Below, piece by piece: positions 1-11,332 of a DNA stretch of 64,000 bases (positions within the stretch are counted from its first letter, which is position 1; each line of letters opens with the position of its first letter). The position numbers and the translations under genes are program-made. This stretch comes from Chalciporus piperatus (lineage: Eukaryota; Basidiomycota; Agaricomycetes; Boletales; Boletaceae), in assembly GCA_038093975.1 (NCBI GenBank), contig JBBPTG010000033.1, positions 1-64,000 of the forward strand, in the 5' to 3' direction. The notes under the pieces were generated by a model, which saw only the letters and a program-made list of their open reading frames with translations, did no database searches and was not told the DNA's origin.

Positions 1-1718
1 GCAAGCCATTATAGTGACCTATATTTAGGAGTTAGTGCCTCTTCCGCCAGCAATCGTATGAACACCTTACCGACGAGAGCGCCCATGAAAGCTAATAAAA
101 ACTCCCGACGACAAGAAAAGTGCTCGATCAGAATGCCACAGGTGCGGGACACAACACGAGGATGTGCGAGCGTGGTTCTACTTGCAATGGACTTCTGTCC
201 TCTGTCCAAAATCTTTGTGCAATATGGGAAGTCATGTCGAGTTTGTCAGGCGGCCTCTCGTATGTCCGGTCACCGTCGGGATAGGGAGGCTGGGGGTTTG
301 AATATTGAATTCGCTGCCATTCACATGTGATAGGAATGCCGGGAAGATGAATTTGGTCGTCCCATTCGTGAGCTACTGGCAGACAGTCCCGGAAAATCCC
401 GTATTTATCCTCAGGACCAAAAATCGCTTTCTCGTCCTCAGGAATGTCCACAGGAATGCGAGTGTTGAGCAGGTGATTAATGTCAATGTCGTCTAGCCAG
501 TCACTGGCAGCGGCAGGCCAACACTCCTTCAACATGGCTTGTTGTTGCGTAATTTGCTGGCCAATGTCAAATTTGCCCTCGCAAAGGGTCACAACTGTGC
601 CCTTGCCTTCCATGCCTTGGGCTTGGAAGATCGGGCGAATAGTGGCCAATGTGAGCTCCTCAAGCCCGTCTAGGACCTCAGCATCGACGTCTGTATCAGA
701 AGGATTTGGGAGTGGGGCATCCCGCTCGGCAACGCAGGGTAGAGGTATGGTCACGGTATGCTGTGGTGCGGGGGATGCTACGTTGTATCGACGATTGAAC
801 CCCGTCCATATGTCTGTTCCGTGTGAGTAGGCAGCACTAATGGTAAGCAAGATGTGGATGAAAAGGAGAGGCTCCTCGTGGATATTGAAAGGTTTGGTGA
901 ATATGGTGCATCCGCGAATGAAGCAAGCAACTGTTAAGTCGCTTCCACAAAGCGACATGCCGACGTAGAAGCGACGGCCAAATTGGCCTGGTGTTGCCAG
1001 GCCGGCGATTTCCATCAGCTGCGAGAGCGCGGACTGTTGAAGAGTAGTGCTGGAGGCGTATTTGACCTCGCAGTACGACAAAATGCAGGCAGCAGGAGCG
1101 TAGGTGGTGTTCCCAAAGAATCGGTGCACAAGCACAACATCGGGTTTTCTGTTCTCGCTGTTTACAGCTTGAGAATGACTTCGCCATTGGAAATCACTCT
1201 CGCGGACTTCATTGTTTGCCCGGAGTGCAGCAGCAATGATCTGACCGGACTATCAGCTTTCAGTGATTTCCTGGTATCTGGCAGTCTCACATTATTAAAG
1301 GCCTCCGCGTCCACTGTTTCACTACTACCCGGAGTCCCTGAGTCCAACTTTGTCCAATGTGTCGTATATAGGGATTTCTTTTGGCAGGCAGCGAGGATGC
1401 GCTGAAGGGCCAAGGATGGTAGCTCACCCTGGCGCCGATATGGCTCAGGGAGAGCGATGTAAGGGAAGACACTGAGGGGTTGTACGTTGAGGTTGGCCAC
1501 TGGGCCCCTCACTTCTGCATTGGTGATGGGATCAATCTCGTCGTGCTTGAATGGTTTGAGGGGCATGTTTGAAGGGCGTTGCATTGAACGGATCTTGGAG
1601 GACAATGAAAATTCAAGGTGCAGAATGAAGAAAAAAAACTTACTGTGTGGCGAGTGGTAGGCATAGTATCTGCCTCTATCTTCAAGCTGAAGGGATGCAC
1701 CTCTTCGGCATTTTCCAT
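1..1718 (-). pseudogene. Fungal-type protein kinase (FunK1) gene, partial at window edge and apparently frameshifted
   Basis: This gene runs off the left edge. Proposed exons (high to low) are 1644-1718, 1291-1593, 71-1240 and 1-18, with introns of 50, 50 and 52 nt that carry good GT/AG signals. The start at 1718 (MENAEE) is the first ATG after an in-frame stop. The order of motifs fits the FunK1 family: a WRSHSQAVN block, a PFNIHEEPL-like block (about 840-960), then an IEHFSCRREFL block followed by GALVGHYNGL across the last intron. The kinase core with HRD lies beyond the window. Near 155-166 the frame holding PRSH ends in a stop, while the neighbouring frame continues with RVVSRTCGILIEHF. 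I see no usable intron between them, so one indel separates the two halves. It may be a real pseudogene or a sequence error. Assignment to FunK1 is by motif memory. Confidence 0.7.
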
Positions 1719-1901
1719 CCTGGTTGTTGACAGCCCCACCACTGTATCCGAACACAATTCTAGTCTATTGGAGTTGCCTGACTGCTGCACCAACAAGCGA
1801 GCTCAGCGAACCTGATAGGGAACGACTAAAGGACGGTTTTCTGTAGTAGGGTAAGCGTGTGCGATAGAAGCGCACGGCCCAGCAACCCCATCCACTGCAG
1901 T

Positions 1902-1904
<3 letters not shown>

Positions 1905-1949
<45 letters not shown>

Positions 1950-1969
1950 TGTGTGTGTGTGTGTGTGTG
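1905..1969. repeat. Compound dinucleotide microsatellite (GA)n(GT)n
   Basis: About 21 GA units run directly into about 11 GT units. The tract lies just upstream of a likely 5' UTR intron (donor GTGAGT near 2010, acceptor CCACAG near 2075) of the following + strand gene, so it is probably transcribed. Replication slippage would make it length-variable between strains. Confidence 0.95.
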
Positions 1970-2076
1970 CTCGGCTAACCAGCTCTTCCAGAGAAAAGTT
2001 GGTGACCCAGGTGAGTTCAGCCGTGCGAGTTGGTCGCACACGCTTAGAGCTCGGCTAACTCTTCCACTTCCACAGC

Positions 2077-2538
2077 ATGAGCATGCAGGCATTTTACTTT
2101 AATCCTGCCGAGGTCAGAGTACTTTTGGAAGGTCTCAGCTCTTTATCTCCCTCTCCACTTTCGGCTGAGCTTCAGGAGCGGCTCAGTAATGAAATCAGCA
2201 CCCAATTCGAAACAACGCCCGATCAAAATGCACAGCACAGCGAACCGGACGGGGACTCGGAGCCGGAGCACGCTCAGGCTGAACGCCAACGCCGTGGCCA
2301 GCCTGAGAGGGAGGGTTCTCCTTGCCATCGGAATGGTTTGGTGATAGCGGTTCAGCCGCAGTGGCAGGCCAGGAGCTATGTAGGCCAGTCATCCTGTATT
2401 GGTGCTAACTCATTGCTGTCTGCGCTCGCTGCATCCCATTTCTCTTCGGCGACCTACAATCCCCGCCCGTGGCTCCAGTCCATTCGTGATGCTGCTACAC
2501 ACGCAAGGGCTCACTATGGTATAGGGGTATTTTCCTGA
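2077..2538 (+). CDS. Hypothetical protein, about 153 aa
   Basis: I do not recognise this protein. The ATG at 2077 follows what looks like a clean 5' UTR intron (GTGAGT donor near 2010, GGCTAAC branch, CTTCCACAG acceptor ending just before the ATG). In the spliced leader a TGA lies in frame upstream, which supports this start. The N-terminus (FYFNPAEVRVLLEGL) could form an amphipathic helix, and the centre is rich in Glu, Gln and Asp. The C-terminus is uncertain. A weak intron 2519-2574 would replace the last residues and end the protein at 2606. No domain, signal peptide or membrane segment is visible. The gene sits between the FunK1 fragment and acetate kinase and has no obvious link to either. 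Confidence 0.4.
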   Translation: MSMQAFYFNPAEVRVLLEGLSSLSPSPLSAELQERLSNEISTQFETTPDQNAQHSEPDGDSEPEHAQAERQRRGQPEREGSPCHRNGLVIAVQPQWQARSYVGQSSCIGANSLLSALAASHFSSATYNPRPWLQSIRDAATHARAHYGIGVFS

Positions 2539-2718
2539 TGAACGAGAGTGTGATCCATAATCTCCATCCATAAGGTCCTTCAAATTCGGTCGGGCTCGGA
2601 GTGTAGAGTGCTTACTTCACAATCGTACGCCATTCGGGCGGTATAGCGACTAGAAAGTACCGCCGTTTAGAATGGGGAGATAATCAACCATCCGCGCGCC
2701 GCGTTGGCACATCCCAGC

Positions 2719-4233
2719 TTAGCGCCACAACTCTCCGGTGAGCGAACACTCTCTCGCCATCTCCAACTGCTCATCAGTCCTACAGACGAGCATGCGTTTC
2801 CCCTTGTCCTGCTTTCCTATGTCAAACACGACACCTTCTCGTTGATCCAAATCTTTGTTGGCGCATTCGTCAACGGCTGAATATCCTAGGCAGTTGACGG
2901 CTTCCCCGATAGCTTCCCGTAACTCTCGACTTCGTTCCCCAACCCCACCAGCAAACACGAGTGCGTCAACCCCCCCGCGAAGAGCGAGGTGATACGCCCC
3001 AACGTAGTGCAAAATACGATCGAGCATGATGTGGAACGCGAGCGCGTATGTGTTGTCTTCCGAGGCCGATGGTGAAGCCGAAAGGTTGGCCTTTTTAGTG
3101 ATTTCCCCAAAGTTGGTGGTCCCAGTGAGCGCTTTCCAACCAGTCTGACTATTGAGTATCTCCTCAGCCTGAATCATCCAGTTAAATACAGGCGATGCAG
3201 GGATGAAGAGTAGACTGGAAACAAACCTTTGTAATGTGGACTTCTTTGGTCACTGTTGAATCGTAACTCAACAGACTTGAAGCATCACTCATGTAATGGA
3301 AAATGAGACTGGGGTCGACATCTCCTGCTCTGGTAGCCCCCGGAAGTCCGCTTAAGGGAGTTAAACCCATGGACATATCGATAGATACCCCGCCCCGAAT
3401 TGCGCAAGCGGACGCCCCGGCACCGATGTGCAATGCAATGATGTTTAGTTCATCTTCCGCCTTTGAGAAAACGACGTTGACTCGTTAAAATCAATTTCGA
3501 GGGGGCAGGAGTCAATACCTTCTGTAAATGTTCCGCAACTGTGCGTTTGATGAAGGCGTCTAACATGTTTATCTGAGCAACTCAAGGACATCGTCTACGA
3601 GAAGCCACTCACAGCTTAGACCGTGGAAGCCATACTTCTTCAAACCACGCTCTTGTGCGACTTTCTGGTCGATGGGGTATGTCGATACGTGGCGAGGCAT
3701 GGCTTTATGAAATGCAGTATCAAAGAACGCGACTGACACGGCGTTTGGGAGCGCCTTGAGACATGCGCTGATAACAGATAGTGCACCTCCATTGTGGCTA
3801 ACAGATAATTAACAGGAAAAATCACGACCAACAGAACTTACACTTACAGAGGGGCGAGGTCAGATAATCTCTCGATGTGATAGTAAGACTTCTCCGAGAT
3901 AATGACAGGCTCTGTATAGTCGCCCCCGTGGACGATGCGATGACATATGTGTTTGACCTGTTCACGGTCGATGCTTGCGTCCCTCTTCAGGCGGTCGAGG
4001 AAGTGGACGAACGCAGATTCATGATCACGAATGGTGGGCTCCGAGGACTCGAAGTTGGCTCTATCTAAAGTGGTGCTAACGCGATTGAAGGAGATCTTGG
4101 CGGGAGGTGACGAGATGGAAGATATGGAAGACGTCAACAGAAGGTGGGGTGAGTTTGGGTCCTGGGGTACTCGCCGGTAAAGCGAGACCTTGAGCGAGGA
4201 TGATCCTGCGTTAACTGCAAGTATGAGAGACAT
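2719..4233 (-). CDS. ack: Acetate kinase (Ack)
   Basis: The enzyme interconverts acetyl phosphate plus ADP with acetate plus ATP. Five exons give 431 aa: 3848-4233, 3613-3797, 3519-3559, 3227-3460 and 2719-3168. The introns are 50-58 nt and every junction keeps frame. The start is the ATG opening MSLILAVNAGSSSLK, the classic phosphate-binding N-terminus; the open frame extends upstream but lacks family similarity there. Further family motifs are HNGGALS, a MGLTPLSGLPGATRAGD signature (residues about 240) and FAGGVGERS near the C-terminus. Length fits the family (about 400-430). The gene lies 543 bp downstream of phosphoketolase on the same strand, so the two steps of the Xfp-Ack acetate pathway are physically linked. 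It is most likely cytosolic, as no targeting sequence is seen. Confidence 0.95.
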
Positions 4234-4776
4234 TCTGACAAGCTGACAAGTCCTAGTCAACTCCACGGAGAGGTTCAGTTGCACCTGTCTAAGTACCTGT
4301 CCTGGTTCGGATCCAAACGTTATGGTCTGGACCTTCGGAATCCACCGTCAGCCAGCACTCGTCCACCTCAAGTCCGTACTGCCAAGGTGACGTCATGCCG
4401 ATGAGACAGGGGATAGCAAATTTGGTGGTGCTGGTGATCTCTTAAGCTGTTTTCGCGCCATGGACGAAAACACCCAAGGACCAATGTTGCATATGATGGG
4501 CCAGAACCGGCGACAGATCATCAAAAACAAGAGGCCAGCCTTGTATTTCATGTCGGTAAATTTCGATCTTCAACGTTCAACTCTGCACCTTATCATGGCA
4601 GTTGGATCCTGCCATCAGACAACGTGCTGTTCAACCGGCTTGCAAATAGTTCTGATTGCTTTGATTCGTACAATTGACCGTAATACAATACACTGACTTG
4701 ACTTGACACACTGAAATTATACCGAGGCTTTACTTTTCATTTTTGAAGACAGGAGGATTAAAAATGCCATCGGGAT
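4234..4776. other. Intergenic region between phosphoketolase and acetate kinase
   Basis: This 543 bp stretch holds the terminator region of phosphoketolase and the promoter of acetate kinase, both read on the minus strand. A 78-codon + strand frame at 4460-4696 has no family likeness and is not called. No repeat or RNA gene is seen. Confidence 0.6.
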
Positions 4777-7760
4777 CTAATTGCATTCAACATACACAAC
4801 GGGGTGAAGCGGAGTCATTGTGAACTCACCCTGGCCGTCGCGATAAATGAATTCTTTATCTTTCGCCGCTAGGTGCATAATGTAGCTAGCTATCTCGTGG
4901 GCCTCGGTGGTGACCTTTGCGTTGTACAAGGCCCCTGCGCGGACGGCAGCGGCAGCCACATGATATCGTGAAACGTGGTTAGCAAGCATCATCTAAACAG
5001 GATGGTCAGCTCAAGTCGAGGGCATCAGTTTCGCAAAACAGACGTCGAAGGGCGATGTTGTCGTTCCTTCCTCGCGATAACTTGGAATCCTCGTCAGCCA
5101 TGATAAAGTCAGACAAGGAGTAATAGCTAACCCCTCGATGGAGACCCTCTCGATCCCTACTCGACCGTACATTAGACCTTTCAGCTCGATCGGGTAGCTG
5201 TGATAATTGACAATGACAGCTCTGTCTTCCGTGAACAATGTATCAAAGTCTTCATTGCTCAGCGCGTGAGGGTGACTCCCGGGCGGACCGAGGATCATCA
5301 GGTCTGTCACGTTAACAACGCGTACGCGGAGCGCGGGGATGAGCTTGCGGAGAAGGGCAGCGGCCGCAATAACCTCGAAAGTGACCTCGGTTCCAATGCC
5401 GACGAGGACGCTGAGCGGGTGTCAGGGCCATGCAATAGAGTGATATAGGTCTCGTACACGTCTGGATCCATTCCTTCGTCAACGCTCGCAAATTTCCAGA
5501 CAGAAGCGCCAGCAACACAATGCTTCATAGCAATCAGATAAGCCATCGTCGACTGAGCTCATAAAACGTACTCGATCCGCTTCCTCTGGACTCAGCCAGA
5601 CTGTGGTCGGCTGTTTGCTGCCGACCATCAGATTGATGTAATTCTTGGCCCTCAAGCAGTGCGCTATGGTCGTAAGGAAGCAGTTTGCGTCGGGAGGTAG
5701 ATATACGCGTGCTAGCTTTGGCTTAAGGTTGAGGACAGCACCGATAAACGATGGGTTCTGGTGAGAGAAACCGTTGTGCTCCTGCCTGGTCCATGTCGAG
5801 GTTTCGAGAAAGTTGAGGGAGCCAACGTGATGGCGCCAACCAGTCTCGAAAGCCTGACCATTGAAGGTTAGCCGAGGCTCAAAAGCGGGCTACAAGGAGA
5901 AAACACGAACCATCTTCGTGAATTTGCTATATTGAACCATCATTGTATGGACGATGCCAAGGAAAGCCTCGTATGATGAGAAAAGGCCCGTCCTTCCTGT
6001 TAGCGTGTACCCCTGTAGCATACCTTGGCAGGTGTGTTCGGAGAGGATTTCGATGACGCGCCCGCCCTGTGCGCGGGATGCAACGTCCCACTGGAGGTTT
6101 CGCCCAGTGACCTCGAATACAGCATCTAGCTTGTTCGAAACGAGTTCGTCGGGCGAGAAAATCCGGAAGGTAGTTGGGTTACTGGTGCATAGGTTAAGCT
6201 CCCTCAATGATCGAATCCAAAACATGTTGAACACAAACCTCTTGATCACGTCGCGAAGATAAGTCCCGATAGTCTTCATACAGCTGGCTTCGCTACCACT
6301 CTGAACACCGTACGGCATCCAATCCGGGATAGTCAACGGCTGGAAACCTGCGTTCGCCTCCTTCCTCATGCCGAGTCTCTTCTCCGTTATATCCGGAATA
6401 ATCTGGGTGATCTCATCCACGGGCGCACCAACTATTTCACCCTTGCCAGTGCCAACGAAGAGCTCCTCAGGTCGATACCCGGCCAACCATTTTTGCAACA
6501 TATCCAGTTCTTCCGCCGAAGTCTTGGCCTCGGGAAGCGGTACTTGATGCGATCGGAACGAGCCTTCGATGAACTGTCCACGCAACTGCTTAGGGCCTGA
6601 CAAGCCCTTAGGGGTACGCAGAATCAGCATAGGCCATCGAGGTTTCACGATCGGCTTTCCCGAACGCGCTGCCTTTTGGATATGAGATATCTCGCCGAGG
6701 GCCCATTCCATGGCCGACGCAAGGTCTCTGTCGATATTCGCCAAGTCATCCACGATGCAGACCTGGTAGCCATAACCACTGCGCAGGGAATCAGTGACGA
6801 AGAGATAACTCAGTTGGTGCCACATCAACGAACCTGAATAGTGCGATCAACTCCTTGTCGTCCATACACCCGAAGATGGTACGCTCCGAGATCTTGAATC
6901 CATTGAGATGTAGAATAGGAAGCACGGCGCCCGACTCCGCCGGGTCGATATACTTGAATCCATGCCACGCGGTCGCAGTGGGTCCGGTCTCTGCCTCTCC
7001 ATCACCTATGATGCATGTAACAACGAGGTTTGGATTGTCCATGACGGCGCCAAACGAAACGCTGAGAGCATAGCCCAGCTCGCCACCCTCGTGGATACTA
7101 CCAGGAGTCTCGGCATTGATATGGCTGAGAGACATCTCCGAGTCAGAACATTGTGTGTACAAGGCACTCGCAGTTTACCTTGGGAACCCGCCGGGCGTGC
7201 TGAACTTTGTAATGAGCCTCGTCAATCCAGCCTTGTCACGTGTATAGTGAGGCCAAAAGGACGAGAGCGAGTTCTCGAGCCACAAGCATGCGAGGATGGC
7301 AGGAGCGCCATGGCCTACATCAAGGCCATCGGTAATAAGACATCTCGGAACGGACACAACACTGACCAGGTCCGACGACGAGCAAGGAATCTAGATTGGT
7401 CTTCTTGATAATGCGGTTCAAATGGGCATACACGAGGGTTAAACCCGGACACGTCCCCCAGTGGCCAAGAAGGCGGGGTTTGATGTCATCCGAGACGAGC
7501 TTCCTTTCGAGGAAAACATTGTCCTTGAGGAAGATCATGGCTGGTGAGGCGCATGAGCCAGAATGCGACATGGACAATAGACAGGGGAGTCCAGGCCTAC
7601 CTGCAGCGATGTAATTTGCGGCTCGCTCAAACTTGCGAAGGGAATCGAGCTCATCGGGACCAATGACAGCACCGGGTCGAACGCGATAATCCAACATGGA
7701 ATCTGGGAGGTGGGAGGGGTCAGGGGGCGGGTTTGGCTGAGAGAGAAGTTGAGCAGGCAT
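4777..7760 (-). CDS. xfp: Xylulose-5-phosphate/fructose-6-phosphate phosphoketolase (Xfp)
   Basis: This thiamine-diphosphate enzyme splits xylulose-5-P (or fructose-6-P) with phosphate into acetyl-P and glyceraldehyde-3-P (or erythrose-4-P). Ten exons give 835 aa: 7601-7760, 7367-7540, 7179-7314, 6834-7124, 5911-6778, 5572-5853, 5458-5522, 5132-5410, 5044-5080 and 4777-4992. The introns are 47-60 nt and each junction restores the family sequence. Visible hallmarks are [27 protein letters not shown], the ThDP motif GDGEAETGP followed 32 residues on by [20 protein letters not shown], and the C-terminal [17 protein letters not shown] and [16 protein letters not shown]. Length fits the family (about 790-830). 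The short N-terminus shows no targeting peptide, so it is likely cytosolic. Its product is the substrate of the acetate kinase encoded next door. Confidence 0.97.
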
Positions 7761-8090
7761 CGTGAGTTCAACAATGTGGGCAAAAAGTAGACTGAAGCTC
7801 GAGACGATGAAAGTTGTTGAAACGCAAGGTACAACAGGAGGCCTGGCACTTTTATACTGCGAACCACAGTGACGCATAAACCACACAAAGTGACGTAGCT
7901 CGTGCCATTTCCAGGCAAGGGCTTCCTAGAAAGGGAAACGGCGACTGTGTCGTTACATCTTGGTCACCAGTCTAGTTACTTCTCGTCGAACGAATGGCAC
8001 GAGACATTTCTAATCCTATCAACACAGCGCTACCTGCAATAGACCAATCAGCCAATATTTCCGAGTATATGCGAAACCAGATATGTTCAC
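7761..8090. other. Intergenic region upstream of phosphoketolase
   Basis: This 330 bp stretch is the promoter side of phosphoketolase and the 3' flank of the small gene at 8091-8522, both on the minus strand. I see no additional gene, repeat or RNA. Confidence 0.55.
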
Positions 8091-8522
8091 CTAATCATCT
8101 GGTTCCCACTGATCATCGTTAGATCATCGACGTCGAAATATCATTCGGACTCGGATTTCGCTTGTACATACCAACTCGTCTAAGCCAAGTTCTCCCTTCA
8201 GAAATTCAACGACATCCTTCTCGTCTTGTTTGACCAGGATCTTCTCATCAATCGTGTAGCTGCCACACAACTCAGTCGTGTGGGTCCAAAGGGTCAACAC
8301 ATCGGAAAGAGTGGATGTTCGACACATTTCGCCAAATGGCACACTGCCTCGTGCAGCGTGTCGGTCGTTGGTGGGTTCATGTCGGTAGTAACGGTTTAGG
8401 CCAAGTTTCGGCTGTACAGGACAGCAAGGTCGACGATGAGAATTGCGAAGTGGAGCAACGGTCTGCGTAGGTCTGCGTCACTAACCTCAGTGGTATTCGT
8501 TTGGGCCGGCAGTTGTGCCATA
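8091..8522 (-). CDS. Small hypothetical protein, about 97 aa
   Basis: Three exons (8487-8522, 8172-8411, 8091-8108) join in frame to a 97-residue protein. The first intron (8412-8486) runs from GTTAGT to GTACAG. The second (8109-8171) has a GTATGT donor and a CTAAC branch and adds a five-residue end, WEPDD. The spliced product reads smoothly: an LNRYYRHEP segment, a central HAARGSVPFGEMCRT segment, then an acidic EKDVVEFLKGELGLDEL tail. I do not recognise a family. No signal peptide or membrane segment is visible. It lies on the same strand as, and upstream of, phosphoketolase. The splicing is convincing, but expression and conservation are untested. Confidence 0.55.
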
Positions 8523-8858
8523 GTAGAACGCCGTGCATTCAAGTTGCGGCTTCTAAAGCAACGGATGTGACCGGACAAGCTGGCGTTCAAGTTGTTGGCC
8601 ACGACGTTCGAGTTGGCTCGGGTAAGCAAACAAAAAACGGGTTGGACATAACTTACTAGGATGTCGCTTGAACGTGTATGCGAACCAGTACTTATGTATA
8701 CCATGTTCTCTGATGCTACCCCTAGTCCATGGCGATTATTATTAGTAACTACAATGTCCCAATATCCAGCGAGATGTAGCAAAAAAAAGAACAACCAGTA
8801 AACCACGCGAGAACATATCAAAAAGTCCAGTCCAAAAGGGTATCATGATCGTTGCATG
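8523..8858. other. Intergenic region, no gene recognised
   Basis: This 336 bp stretch separates the small gene's start from the stop codon of the aspartic protease. A minus-strand frame crosses it but shows no family likeness, and no RNA or repeat is evident. Confidence 0.5.
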
Positions 8859-11332
8859 CTATAGTATCCATACACCAGCGCAAACAACCGTGAGCAGCGA
8901 AATATAGAGTGCAGCAGCCGGCGCTCGTAGCGTCTGAGCACTACTCCACCCTGGAGGTAATCCAAGAACGACAGACGGTTCCGAAAGATGATACGTGGAC
9001 GTCACGATGTCTCCTCGTGCGTCAGTCACGATGAGGGTATAGGCGTCCGAAACGACGGGTAATGCACTGGCACCCATCGCAGGCGTAACAAGCAGTGGCA
9101 TGTAGGTGCTCGTCGCGAGTTCCGAGGCAACGATTTCACCAAAGGTCGCAGGGACGGACGTATTGAAAGCATAGGGAGGTATCGTGTACGTTGGAGTTGG
9201 GAGAAGGTAGTTGGGTAACGTGGTGGGTATGGTGGCAGACGGAGAGGCGAAGAATGCAGACACGTAGGCGGGCGACTCGACAGTAGCCGACGAGTTGCGG
9301 AGAGGATATAGGCCAATCATCGGAGGTTGGACGTTGTCAATGCCATAGCTATACAAGTGAGGGAGTGGAGATACCTGGGGATTGTCTCGATGCTTACCTC
9401 CACACAGAGTATACAGTACGCAAAAACGGGGTTCCTGGGAAACGTTTTAAGCACGATTTTATGTGTAGCACTGTAGCCTTTCGGCTTACCGAGTTGCCAA
9501 TCAATACCATCTGAGCTGGGCGGCGAAGCCTTCGGCCAAGACAAACATAGAGTAGGATTACCTGTTGTCGGACCAATGATATAGTCGGTCGGCTGAAGAA
9601 CAAACTTGGTCCCATCACTATGACACTCGTTAGAGTGACAATTTGCGGAAAGTGACCATTGCGTACCCGAAGCTAAACGACATGATCGCAGACGAGGTGC
9701 AAGGTATTGCCCATTGTCCACCTGAGCAACAATGAGTGCGACATTCAAAATACTAGCCAATACGCATACTCACTTTCATCGACGAGTCGGCTGTCCGGGA
9801 AACGTGCATACAGTCGCGTCACCTACGAAAAGAAAGAGTCGAGTCCAGTGGAGCATACATCATCGCCCGAGATCACTTACATCCTGGTAGGGGCCATACA
9901 ACCCGGGAGTACCTCTATAGAAATAGTCGCTCAGTATCCAATAGCCCTTATAAAACGCAACAACCCTTACACATCCAAAAGCGCGATCGATGAATTTCCA
10001 GTGGGCCCAGGATACGTGGGTATCGGGGTCATTTCACTCCCATTGACCTATCAACCGTTCAGTCATTTCAAGCACCAACGTCTCAAAATACACACCGCGA
10101 AACTCGTCACATGGATTGCCCAGTACATATATCCTGACGTATTCTCCTGCGTGCCTACCGGCGAGAACGGAACCACCTCATTCCACACGACCTCGCTGGT
10201 GTTCCGTACGACCGATACATCAATAGCACCTGTAAGTCTCGGAGATCTGAGAGACCCGTCGACCGAGTATCATAGAACCCCTTGCTCACCGAATGCAAGG
10301 GTTCCCGTGGAATTTCGCGTCAAGCTCAATCCAAAAATGGGAGAATCGAGTATGCCTTGTTCACACAAACTTGCAAGGAAAGGCGTGGCTGCATAACCAC
10401 ACGCGTCAGCAACGAACGCGCCCGCAGCATCAACATCGACACGCGGGTAACAACGGATAGAACACACACCATTGGAAGCGGCCGCATATATTTCCGACAG
10501 CCTCGAGAATCCCAGGCCGAGAACGCCACTAACATCATCGTCCAGCGTGACATTCGAATTCGTCACCACGCCTACAAACGTTCGCGCGCGCGCGCGATGG
10601 GAATGAGTGTGATTGATCGGGGTGGCACCACGATGAAACATTATGTGTTTGCTTACCGAACGCTTGATTGGGTACGGTGACATTCGAGACCTCGACTGAC
10701 TCTCTCGCAACAAAACCTGACGCGCCTTATAGTATCCACGCAAGTCAATATGGGGAATACAGATGCCATGGGTATACAGAGAACGAGACTGAAAACACTC
10801 ACTACTGCCATCAGCGTAACTGAGATTAAACTCGGTAGCATTGTTGTTGACGGACACGAACGTCGGAGATGCATATGTCAAGGGGTATCTTGGCACCGCA
10901 GAACAGGGTTTAGTATTACATTCCGTCGATACCAACCAAACTATCAAGACAGTGTTAGCAATGAGAAGACAGTATGAAAGATTTTCGACGTACAGTCAGA
11001 CGACCCGGTGTCTATCGACGCGCGAAAACTGACGTTGCCTGCTTCAATAACGGTGTAGTACGTGCTTCATTGAAGGAAACGTCCATGAGCGAGTCTGTTC
11101 CACGCGTAAAGATGACCTGAACCGATCCTTACCCGTCATCAGCCAATGAGACGGGGGAAATTCCACTGCTGTTCGGTCCGGTACTATTCGACTGAGAGGT
11201 ATTCGGGGCAAGTTGGCCTATTTGCAGAGTCGGCACCACCTGAGATAACCCTGCTACGACCGGCCCCAAGCAAAGAGCAAGCAAGGAAAGTGAGAACCAG
11301 CTTGACATCATGATCCTTGCTGGCACAGGCAT
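8859..11332 (-). CDS. Pepsin-like aspartic protease (family A1), secreted or surface-anchored
   Basis: Fourteen exons give about 560 aa: 11133-11332, 10994-11064, 10803-10940, 10657-10725, 10470-10571, 10290-10388, 10096-10229, 9971-10047, 9881-9914, 9774-9822, 9667-9721, 9490-9617, 9398-9434 and 8859-9348. Start may be 11332 or the ATG at 11311. A hydrophobic signal peptide opens the protein (SWFSLSLLALCLGPVVAG). The first active-site loop is SIDTGSSDFWLVST and the flap region is YADGSS. The second catalytic loop is LLDVGTPGLYGPY, with Val where Thr or Ser is usual. The fold ends in GTPFLRTVYSVWSYGI. A Ser/Thr/Pro-rich tail then leads to a hydrophobic C-terminus (ALYISLLTVVCAGVWIL), which suggests a GPI signal or membrane anchor. 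The enzyme should act outside the cell. Thirteen introns in a 1.7 kb coding sequence is dense. Confidence 0.88.

Noticed and set aside
1857..2102. + strand open frame with Arg-Glu and Val-Cys runs over the microsatellite
   Set aside because: It is simply the translation of the GA/GT repeat and crosses a likely 5' UTR intron.
4460..4696. 78-codon + strand frame between Xfp and Ack
   Set aside because: Too short, with no likeness to any family, and located in a promoter/terminator interval.
10587..10598. Alternating CG run in an intron of the aspartic protease, considered as a structural signal
   Set aside because: Only about 12 nt inside an 85-nt intron. Too short to call.
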